NCBI RefSeq assembly: GCF_901933205.1
Contig: NC_044573.1
Coordinates: forward strand, 61,929,993 to 61,993,992
DNA: 64,000 nucleotides
Direction of reading: 5' to 3'
Source: Camarhynchus parvulus
Lineage: Eukaryota > Chordata > Aves > Passeriformes > Thraupidae
Shown: positions 51,354 through 61,860 of the stretch, piece after piece
How the letters are laid out: each line of letters starts with the position of its first letter
Numbering within the stretch: the first letter of the stretch is position 1
The notes under the pieces: generated by a model
What the model saw: only the letters and a program-made list of their open reading frames with translations
Database searches by the model: none
What the model was told of the DNA's origin: nothing
Program-made: the position numbers and the translations under genes

Positions 51354-52583
51354 TATTGTTATTTAAGCCTGTTTAATGAGTTCATTCTTTTCCCTGTTAA
51401 CTGGGTCAAAACATTTTTTTAAAACTAAACTAAAATGTTCCAAACACTTGTAAATATATATGAAATTTATTTCAAGAAAAATGAAGCAAAAATATATCTG
51501 TATAAGTCTCTGAACAATTTTGCCACAAACAAAATATAAATGTTTAGTATCTTAGTGAACATTATTATGTTCATTTTGCCCTTTAGGCTGACTGGCATAT
51601 CTTCTTAAATCACATTGCAAGAGAAGAGAAAAAAAGTACATATTATGTATTCCCATGACATACTTTGTGAAAGTAAAGTTATATACAAAATGTAATTCTT
51701 CAGCAGTTTTCTGAGTCAGAGATTATTTATCTTTGTTTCAGATAAATGGCCATTTCTTCAAATCCCTCTTCAGCTTTAGGAAAGTAATTGCTGTCACATT
51801 TTTTCATCAGCATAGGTTTTGTTTTTAAAAAATTATCAGCTGAAACCAGGCTTCCTGATATTGGAGTGAGTTCATGTTTCCAGACTATCGTCAGCATAGT
51901 GAAATCCTGTGGAAAAATCCTAATTATGTGATACAATTTTTAAATCAGTGGCAGCAGATGTTTTGAAATATTTTAAGACAGCCTATTGAGTTCCTACAGT
52001 TTCTTCCTGTCTTTCCGTATTCCCAGAAATGTGCAAATTCATGAATGTATGAAGATATTCTAATTTAGCTCCATTTCTCATTGTAAGTAGCACACAAGCA
52101 CAGATCTGATCTTTTCTTATCTTAAGCACTTAGAAAAGAGCATATTTTCTCCATGGTAAATCAGAGAGGAACTTCCCATCTGAAGGGTTACTCATCCTTT
52201 CAGAATCTGAATTGCATCCCAGCTTTATGTCACATGGCTAGAGCTAAATCCAGAAGGTAATGCCTCCAGTGCCTGTTGTTAAGCATGGTGAATTTGGTTC
52301 TACCTGAGTTTGCCAGCAGCTCAAGTTTATCAGACAGTTCAACACTGTCTCTTTACTGAGTTTTTATTGTCATAAAAGAAGTCCTGCTGTTCCCAGCAGA
52401 GGAGCTGTTATTGAGGAAGACAAGTGTGCGAACATAATGCTACACAAAATCCAAACATCTCCCAAACCTTTATTTAATAAAGATTCAGTTAGAATGATAA
52501 CTGAAATGAAGAAATCCCTTGCATCATTCAAACACCAACTTCCCTTTCATTAGCTGCTTAACTGCCGTATCATACACTGTTTC

Positions 52584-52629
52584 CCTCCTCTCCTTCCTCT
52601 TCTCCTCTCCTTCCCTCCTCTCTCTATCC
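52584..52629. repeat. pyrimidine-only low-complexity tract
   Basis: A run of C and T only, dominated by CTCCTCTCCTTCC-type words, ends in CTCTCTCTA. It lies deep in the last intron and precedes no exon. Confidence 0.75.
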
Positions 52630-54023
52630 CACGCCTTTATAATGAAATAAATATATGGTATTAACATCCTGTTTCTTTTTATCCATTCTTATTAACATAA
52701 AAAGATCCCTGACTGTTTATTCCTTCTTCTTTAGTTTTATCCTTTTTTGTGCACATAAATGTGTTTGTATATAAAATTTAAACCAATCTTTAAATGTGAA
52801 TAACAGTTATTTAAAAACAATTATTTTCTTGTGATATGTTGAAATTACATTAGTTGAATGTACTGGACATAGGAATAAGTTGACAGAGATAATGTCATGT
52901 CAACATGCCTAAATTTGATGTCCAGTACACAGTGTGTCCTACCATGACACTGTCAGTGTTTATTGAGCAATAGCAAGAGAATCCAATTTGATTTTGCTCC
53001 CCACCAAAAACACTGTATTATTACTATTACTGTTGCACTGTGAAAGTTCAATAACTTCTGGTCTTTCTTATATATAATTTTTTGAATGATTCATCCATTT
53101 GCTCCTATGTTTCAGTAATAAAACAAATCATGCCAGTACTAGACTCCTTTGAAAACTCAATGCTAGCAAAATTGTAAAACTTGTGTGCTCTAATTATTGC
53201 TATGCTTTGTTGAAAATGTCTGCATTGCCACATATGTGTTGCACTGTTACATCTTGCATGGTTTTACTGTCTAACAAAAAGAATTTTTTTAATGACTCTT
53301 GGGGGAATGTCACTTTGAGGATGTTCACACATTTACAGGAGAATTACGTGGTTTGTGTGCAGTGACCATAACATGGAATGTAACGATATTCCATAAATAT
53401 ACAGCTAATCCATCCATTTAGCCTTCTTACTAGACAAGGCAAGAGCCAGTTAACGAAATACAAATTTTTTTTTCTTAAATGGTTGTTAGATGCCATCTAT
53501 CACACTCAAGCTAAAAGAAAGAAATAATAAATTTCACCTCCTATTGCAAAATTGGTTTTCTTAGAATAAAGATCACATTCATTGAGCTTTGCTGTTATGT
53601 TTCTAAAAGAGCACTGACTTGGACAAGTGACAGATCATAACTGTTCTTAACCAGTTCTGTTCCCTTAATCTTATATATATTTTTATATGTGGTGATATTT
53701 TCCCCTCTAATGGCATTAACTATAATGAGAGTGCCCTTCTAGTGCAATTGATTAGATACATTTTCATCATATTTTATACTAAGATAGTGTTATTAGAGAC
53801 ATGTACTACTGACTTTGTGCTGATACTATTTTTTTCCACATTGAAACACTGATAAAGGCTGATTTCTTTTGTGTATTCAGCAAAATTTGGGGGCAAACTG
53901 GGACCACAGACACTCCACATTATGGAGCAATCTTCTGGGTGGTTTTTTTCCTCACTTTTGAGCATTTTTTGTGAGAAAAGGCAAATTAACTCCTATAGAA
54001 TAAATCTATTTTACCTTCTCCAG

Positions 54024-54079
54024 ACCTTGTTGGAGAAGTTCCCCAAATGCCTGAAAAAGAGCTGTTAAGGAGAATCTGA
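54024..54079 (+). CDS. possible alternative terminal exon of TRDN (weak)
   Basis: The good acceptor TTTTACCTTCTCCAG is followed in phase 1 by LVGEVPQMPEKELLRRI and TGA. The peptide is charged and Glu-rich. No donor in the segment keeps the frame. It is a candidate only because it has a strong acceptor and the same phase as the triadin exons. Confidence 0.18.
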
Positions 54080-57000
54080 ATTCTCATGGCTATAATAACA
54101 ATGTTATTGCTAGTATTTAATTCTGCTCCTCAAACATATTTAGCCCTTTTTCATTAAATAACTTATTATCTGACAAACCCCTTGATAAAACAGATATGAA
54201 AACTTGGACAGTCTTTGCAAAGATATGCAATTAATTGCATTGCATCACAGACACTTTGAAAGGAGTTTTGGGAGCTATTTTCCAAATATTCTTTATTTTC
54301 TTCTGTTATTCAAGATACAAAATTAGACACAAAATAAGTGTCCTCATGGTATAATTGCTTTATTTTTCCTGTATATATATTTTCTATATAATGCTAGAAA
54401 AATGTAATTCGAAGAGGATGTTTTTAGATATATAGAATTGACTTAAAGTGGTAGTCATATTTCTTGTTTATTTGTAATGGACATATAAATGTTTTCTCCT
54501 CTTCTTTTTCCCATCCTACTTCCCATTAAGTATTGTAATCTCTGAGAATTACAGTAGTATGACTGTATAGCATGATCAATAAGAAAGGAGTGGAAAAGAA
54601 TTTATGAAAAATAAATAATATAATTTTTGACCCAAATATGTTGGTTTGAATAGCAGGTATCTATGGGCCATGTTTGTTGTGAACCTAAGAAAACAGTATT
54701 TGGTCTCCTGCAGAGGCCCTCAGCATTCAGCTTTTCTATTGAAGAAATAAAATGCAATTAAATGTGATTAAACTAAGACATAATTAAAAGTTGCACAGGC
54801 CCACTAAGCAAAGAGACTTACATTCTTCTTTTTAACAAGTGTGAAGGCAAAAAATTGTGATATTTATAAAAGATTCCACATGATTTCCCTTCCCTATCTG
54901 ACCTGTACTTTGTCTGGTCACTTTGTCATACAGTAATGTTACCGAAATATTACATAACAGGGCTGAAATTGACAGGAAAAGAAGGGGAGAAAGGGGGGAA
55001 CCACTTGCTTCTCTTCCTGACCCTTTAGTAAGTGAAAAAATCTTTGGTAACCAAATCGTTGGAACAAAACTTTTTGCTGTTGTGTGGTTCAGTTTTGATT
55101 GCTGAAATTTGTTTGCACTTCATGTGCATTCCTGAGAAGTAAATGAGTGTAGTTGTTAAAGTTTTTCTTTTATTTGTAATTGCTTACTGAATAGTAGTTT
55201 CTAATGCTATGATTGTCTGAATTTCTATGGTTTTTGAATTGTTTATTTCTATTCGGATGGCCTCTGAGTGAAGAAATTGAATTCAAACTAGAAAATATTG
55301 TCACACATTCTCTGTAATTTTCCCTTAATCACCAAACTGCTATTGCCTAAAAGAGTTTTCTTTTTAATGAATATTTAATTTGGTGACTTGCATTAAAAAC
55401 AGCTATCTCCTTATAGAAAGGAGACATTAATCATTGTAATACATAAACAGGAGCACCTTTATACTCTTTAGGATTATTACATTTTATTATGGGATGCTTT
55501 CCTCCTTTCTGCTAAAGAATTGAAAACACCAGGACAGTGCTCTTGCAATATTCCTCACATTTCTTGAACCCAGCCCTCTGTGTGACATGCATATCACTAA
55601 GAGATCAAGAGCAGAAATAAGCTCCACTTGTGTACTTTATTGGGTAACTGTGGAAGGTACTTAGCATTTCTGCTATACAAGCCCTAAACAACTTCAAATA
55701 ATCTTTGAATCCAGGGGGTTCTGATAGTTTCTTTTCTTTTTGGAACTCATCTTGGCTGTTCCCTCTCTGACTGATTTCCGTCCTGGCAAAAATTACTTAA
55801 AGGAATACTTTTTCTTTTTTTTTTTTTTTTGAGAAAGTTCCTGAATATCCCTTCCTCCAGCCTTTTAGAAATTAATTCATCTTAGGTACCAGATGTCCTC
55901 ATATAAGAGCACAAGTTCTAACGTCTTAAAAAAGTGTTATGACACTTTAAAAGCATTGACTTTTTTGTTTCCTCAGTAGCACTCACAAGGGGAATTTAAG
56001 TAATTATATTAATTCTCATAAACAACATCCTAAATAAAAGTATAACCGAAATATAAGGGCTTTTTTTTTCCTTCCTGCTTAAGCTGATAACAATGTCTAT
56101 TTAATATGTCTACTGTTAAACCACATTTTTCTCCTATTGTTACATTTTTTTTCTTTTTGGTAACATTTGCTCTGAAGATATGAGACAATACATTCAAAGT
56201 GAGAACCCTCTTCAGTTTAAAAGACACATTCTGCATTCATATTGAATGTGGGAGTTGCAAAGGCAGTGTGGAAAATATTTGTATTCTTATTTGCATGCTA
56301 AAATTCAAATTGTTCTCTTGACTATGGTTTGTATGATAACACTGTTGCAGACACAGTAGCAAAAATGTTGTTATTTTCTGAATGAATATCTTATCTGCAT
56401 GTTTTGCAGCTGAGGTTTGCTAGAGATAAAGCAGCCTAAGAAGGGCAACATGAAACAGAAATTGTAAAGAAGCTATAATAAAGTGTAATACTGAAACTAT
56501 TTCATCCTGTATAGATTTACTATATGGACAACTGACTTTATTTTACCTAAAAAGTTTGAATATGATAGAGACAGACAATTTAGTTTTAAAAAAGTATGAA
56601 GTTCATCAGCCATTAAAAAAAAAAAAAAGGAAATATGAGATACTTACCAGAAAATATGGAAACCTACAGTATGTCTATTTCAAAGCTCTGATTGTTAATT
56701 AGCTAAAATATAAAAGATCCATTCCATCAAGGAATGATGATGAAATTTGCTTTTATAAGTGAGTAGTTTTGCACTGGGAGAATTAATAAGCCACAATCTA
56801 CAAAGATAGTATGGGAAAAAGACTTTTAGTTTGACTGTTTCCAAAACCTGAAAATTACATCTTTCTCTACCTACATTTGGAAGCATAACACCTTGCTTAT
56901 CAAATCTTGTACTCCCACTAGATCACACATACTCTACAACATATCAAAATAGTTCAATCTTTTACCAAGTGAATCTGCTTAAATTTTAAATCAGGTGTAA

Positions 57001-57207
57001 ACATTGCCTTAGCATTAGGATAAACTCATTAAGCATTGTGCCTTTAGTTTGTCTAACCCTTAAAAGAACATTTGAAGAAAATGGGGACTTATAAGAATGA
57101 AATATTTTGGATTAATTCCAAGGAAAATCCAGTTTAAAATTATTAATACAAACTTTTTCTTATACTTGTAGATTGTTGAAAAAAAAAACCACAAAAAATT
57201 TTCCAGA

Positions 57208-57693
57208 GCTCATGGGTTGAGATAAAGATAGTTTAATAGATAAAACAAAAAGCCACATGCTCAAGCGAAACAAAGCAAGGAATTAATTCACTCCTTTCCA
57301 TAGACAGAAGCGCATTCAAGCATCTGCAAGAAAATAGAGGGCTGTCGTGGATGACCATTGCTTGGGAAAACAAATGCCATTACTCCAAATGTCCTCCCCT
57401 TCTTTCCTCCCCCAGCTGTATCTGCTGAGCACAATGCCATATGATATGCAATTTCCCTGTGGTCACTTGGGGTCCGCTGTCCCAGCTGTGTCCACTCCCT
57501 ACTCCTTGTGCACACAGACTCCACACTGGTGGGGTGGGGTGAAAGGCAAAAAGGCCTTGATTGAGTTAGTCCAGCTCAGCAGGAACTAAACCATTCCTGA
57601 ATTATCCACACTGTTTCCAGAAGGAATCCAAAACAATGTCCTATATTACCTATTAGAGAGGAAACAAAACCTACCCCAGCAAAAACTAGCACA
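57208..57693. mobile_element. solo LTR relic, avian ERV type
   Basis: The segment starts around CATGGGTTGAGATAAAG and ends CCCCAGCAAAAACTAGCACA. Characteristic blocks in between are GTTTAATAGATAAAACAAAA, GGAATTAATTCACTCC, TTGGGAAAACAAATGCCATT, CTGTCCCAGCTGTGTCCACT, GGTGGGGTGGGGTGA and AAAAGGCCTTGA. I recognise this order from LTRs of an endogenous retrovirus group widespread in bird genomes. No viral gene is present. It is richer in GC than its surroundings and lies about 2.8 kb upstream of the terminal triadin exon. The formal repeat name and the orientation are not assigned. Confidence 0.7.
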
Positions 57694-60113
57694 TCCTGGA
57701 AGAAGCATGATTGTTTTTTCCTCCTGACCTTAAAACCTGTTTTACACATCCTGCCTTTTCTAGTTCCTTGTTCTTATTCCTGTCCCATTTGCACTCCTTA
57801 TCCTATCTTGCTTGTACTCTTCAGGCAGAGAAATAAACAAAATACCCTGTTGTTGGGTGAGGGTTTGGGGGAGTTTTGGTTTTGTTTTATTTATATATAC
57901 TTCTTGAGAGTATTTGGTGATCTATGCACAAAAAAAAAAAGAAAAAAAATTGCGTATATATGCAGCCTGCAGCCAGTTTCAGCACTGAAAGTTTCACAAA
58001 TTGGAAACAAATTATGTTAGTCTTATGAAAACAATTAGCGGGGAAATTTACCAAAATTCATTACTACTATCCTTATTTCTCCAGAGGATTCTCTTTATGC
58101 AACATTTTTCTGATGTTTTCTAGAGATAGATATTAAGTAATAAGCTATATAAACATTTGAATATCACTTCACCATATTGAAATCAACATGAGTACGTACC
58201 AGCCAAAAAACTCTGGTATCACTCCACAAACACTGCAGATAGAAATAACACAACAAAGTATTAACATTCCAAATAAAAAATTATACTGTAATATTTAGCA
58301 TTACACATTCCAAGTAAACATGATGCCTAGTTAATATTTTTCAAAATAATTATTTTCTATCTCTTTTTTTTTTCCAGTTTAGAATTGGGGGCCACATAAT
58401 TATTTTATAGCTGCTGGCTGAGTTGCAAAAATCTTAAAGTTTGCCCTTTCCTTTCCCCTTCATGAATTTAGTAGCTTTTAACAAGAGATTATACATGAGG
58501 TTTTCAAATGAAAGATTGCAGCAGCTAGTTCTACTGGTGGTTTTAGAGTAATTATCAAGTAACACTTCTGGAAAACACTGTGGTGTCAGGCATGCTATAA
58601 TTGCAATACATAAATAACCTAACCATGTTTAAAATACCTGCAAGTATGCAGCTTTGTATGTTACCTTTTTACAGAACTTTGTAAATACAGGTGAAGGAAA
58701 AAGAGGTGCATTTTTGCAATCTGATAGCATGTTAAACACAGGGGGGTAATAATTTTGTTTTTACCCACAAGTAAAATATTTATTTGTATTTATTGGGGCT
58801 AGAAAGTGCATAGTGCCCTACTTACCTTCTTCATGAAGAAGATTGTAATTGACTTTTTTTATTTTCATTTTTGTATCCGTAAAAGAAATACACAGAAATA
58901 GTTTCCTTTTAACAGTAAAAGGTGAATTTGTAATTGGCATTTTTCTTCGTTTAAGGAATTTCTCTTTGTCAATCTTGCATCCACTGTGATTAAATTTTAG
59001 GGGATTTTGTGTTTGTGGGATTTTTTTTAAAGATCTGGTTGAAAAATCTCTGACCAAGTATTTTGGTAGGACAATACCGATTTTAATCATAGTGAGGTTT
59101 GTGGCAATACATTGTTTTTAGTTAATTTTACTCATAAAAGTTACCTTAGCTCAAGAATGGAGTATGTCTATTTGTTGAAATTATGTCTCAGAAACTTTCT
59201 AGTTCTGCCCAAGTATGTACATAGAAAGGTCAGAGGTGGAGGATTTAGCACATTCACCCAGTCCATGGCTTGTCAAGCCTCACAGGAGAACCTTGGTCTG
59301 ACACATTTGGGCTGTGAACTCTAATCAGGGGAGTTGCTTTATATCTGCTTTCTAAAAAAAAAAGCTGAGATCCATCTCACAGAGAAACAGAAACACTGAG
59401 AATTTGCCGGGAAAAAAGTCCATTCTAAGACTTACTAAAAAATCAGTCAGTCATTAGATCCAGAAGGAAACAATTTTCAATTTTATTTTAAAGTGTGTTT
59501 TAAGACAAAAAAAGACTTAACCTTTGCATGAGTCAGGCAAGAAAACCACAGAGGATAATACAACTGGATTGAATATACCAGCATTTCTGACGCACTGCTC
59601 TGTTTTCCACCATTTAATGGGATTTGGAGGTCAATAAATAAAGCCTGAAGTCCAGTTTATAATGCAGGGAGCCCTAGAGTCCATCTCAGTTTAGAATTGT
59701 CACAGGGAACAAATAATTATTTTTTTTTAATATGGGATGAACAGCAGGGGCAAATAAAAGTCATCAGAAAATCAACTGAATGAAAACTGACTTGTTTCTG
59801 ATGCCAACATTCCTGCAGTCATTAGTCATTTTCCCAAACACCTAACTGATTAATAGTTGTCGTTTAAAATCTTGTCAATGTTATCCTCACAGTGCAAAAC
59901 TCAGCTTTTCAAGCAAATCATATCAATTCCATCTGTGCTGAAGCATGTGTTCTTGAGAGCTTTTAAAACATGATGGAAAATATGACTACATATATACAAC
60001 TCAAAAATTAGAAGGGAGAAAACATCCGTGACTATGAAAGGTCAGAAAATAGTTACAGTCATTTATGATCTCTTTATTCACAATGAAAGATAATTCACCT
60101 GAAGTCTAATAAA

Positions 60114-60142
60114 ATAGATATGAATTAGATATGAATTAAATA
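60114..60142. repeat. short AT-rich tandem repeat
   Basis: The word TAGATATGAATTA occurs twice with an overlap, followed by a third degenerate copy, AAATATG. It lies about 400 bp upstream of the terminal exon. Confidence 0.6.
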
Positions 60143-60536
60143 TGGGTCTTTCTGGAACTCTTCAATGTATCTGAAAGTCACTGTGAAATATAAAAACCAG
60201 AAAATATATGTGTGAGTTTTGGGGCCTTACATTCAGCTACCCCAAAATGCAAGTATTCTGAGAGAAGGAGTAGTATAACTCTAAGAAAAATTATGTATCT
60301 AAATGTGAAATTGTCCATGATTTCTCATCTTGTGCTACAAGATCTCTCATTGAGCTTTTTAGCTGAAATCTTGTTGATATGTGAAACCTGGCTTGTGATC
60401 ACACTAGAGATTTGTGATGTTATAGCTGACTTAGTGGGAATGAACTCATACAGATGTTTTCAAAAGAACATGGAATAGACTCATGGCCCCAGTTTGGAAA
60501 CCATAAACATTAATCATCTCTTCCTTGTTTTCCTAG

Positions 60537-60679
60537 CTCCTGTCCGCTACTTTCAATGTGTCTTCCTAAATGGACCTAATGGATTTGGGCTGCAATTTCC
60601 TATTAATTCCCCTTCAAACAAGGAAGAAAAGACTCACTCAAAGACTTCCAAGAGAAAGACAAGGAAACCGGGGCAGTAG
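60537..60679 (+). CDS. TRDN: triadin terminal coding exon
   Basis: The acceptor is CCTTGTTTTCCTAG. In phase 1 the exon encodes Ala, then P-VRYFQCVFLNGPNGFG, then LQFPINSPSN and a basic tail, ending in TAG at 60677-60679. The VRYFQC...NG.NG.G..FP pattern is the conserved C-terminus of the long skeletal-type triadin isoform and is the main evidence for the gene's identity. The Cys within YFQC corresponds to the C-terminal luminal cysteine implicated in disulfide-linked triadin oligomers in mammals. After FPINSP the tail is rich in Lys, Arg, Thr and Ser and ends KTRKPGQ; I recall the mammalian tail as less basic. Coding length is 143 nt including the stop. Confidence 0.95.
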
Positions 60680-61860
60680 AGAGACTGAGTCCTGTGATCA
60701 CTGACATTTTGCACTTTATCTTTTCTGCTGAAGTCCACAGTACAGTGGTACTTGTCATTGCAGGAATGTGATCCACTTGCACGCATGTACCTGGAACTGT
60801 TTCCATGGGGCAGCGGCAGAACAAGCAGTAATGAACGGTGTTTAACAAAGATAGAAATGTAAAAGTGCCCAGTTTCTCATGGAAAGGCTGCAATGCTAAC
60901 AAGGCATTGATGTGACTGTGTGTGTGAGCATGTGCGTGTGTTTTCATGCCTCTTTCGCTCTTGTTTTTCTTTACCTACATGCTCAGCATTGAAGTGAGTC
61001 TGTTTTCCATTTAATCTTATCTAAAGAGTGAAAGGTTGAACGTAGCTCTTATATCAGCAAGATTGCGAGACTAGCTGCAATCCTAAACCATTTCTTCTTA
61101 ATGTTCAATCAAATTGCTGACAGGAAAATGCCTCACTAAGTCATGAAAATGTGCTCTGTGACTGGTGCTATTTTTATGTCTCATTGACCAGTGTAGCCTG
61201 AAGCTCACACTTGGAGCAGCTCAATACACTATCAGTAAGTTGACTCCACAAGTCATGTTAATGATGAATATTTCTATTTAATCTGAAACTTAAATGGACT
61301 GTTTGCCCTGCCTGTTGGTGAAATACAAGCTCTTCTCTTCCTAAGGCCCTAAGTGAGAAAGTGAAACCACATGGCAAAGGTTAGGAAAACCACTGTTTTG
61401 CCGACATGGAGGTTTGGAGAAACAAATGAAGTAATTATAGTGCTTCCACTTTTCTTCTGTGGCTAAATCAGATTGTTTTACAGCAAAAGCCATGTAAATG
61501 GACAATATAACAGCCAACAATTTGCTATTAGCTTAAGCCAGATGAAAAGCTAGGATGTAAGATGCCATTCATGAAACTAAAGCAACCCAAATTTGCAGTA
61601 ATTATGTGAATTTGATGCTGTCTCAGATCAGTGAACAAAAACAAAAACCAAAACCAAACCCAAACAAAGAAAGAATCAGAAAAAAAAATGAAACGTGAAC
61701 TATTCCAAGTATCTCATTTTACTCGATTAAATGAAAGAACTTCCTCACGGCACACTACTATAAATGGTTTACAGTAGAACTGAAAGTAGATGTGCTTGTC
61801 CTCAACCTTCTTTTGTGCATTTATGAAGAAATAAAGAATTTGTTGCCCTAAAAAAGAGAC
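60680..61860 (+). other. TRDN: TRDN 3' UTR (probable)
   Basis: Non-coding sequence follows the TAG stop. The first canonical AATAAA downstream is at 61830-61835, followed by a short T/G-containing stretch, which would give a 3' UTR of about 1.15-1.2 kb. Further AATAAA hexamers at 62946 and 63172 could give longer forms. A short GT-rich run lies at 60916-60941. The real cleavage site cannot be read from sequence alone. Confidence 0.55.
61830..61835 (+). terminator. candidate polyadenylation signal AATAAA
   Basis: This is the first AATAAA after the triadin stop codon, in the context GAAGAAATAAAGAATT. It is followed by TTTGTTGCCC, which could act as the downstream U/GU-rich element. Confidence 0.45.

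Larger units (their letters stand above)
45171..60536 (+). other. TRDN: TRDN long last intron
   Basis: About 15.4 kb before the terminal exon. No phase-1 symmetric mini-exon with two good splice sites was found. It contains a G/T-rich stretch near 45210-45262, a degenerate AT-rich tandem repeat (46331-46390), a pyrimidine-only patch (52584-52629) and an LTR relic (57208-57693). Three acceptor-led frames run to a stop, at 49753, 51217 and 54024, and are discussed as possible alternative ends. It ends TTCCTTGTTTTCCTAG. Confidence 0.65.
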
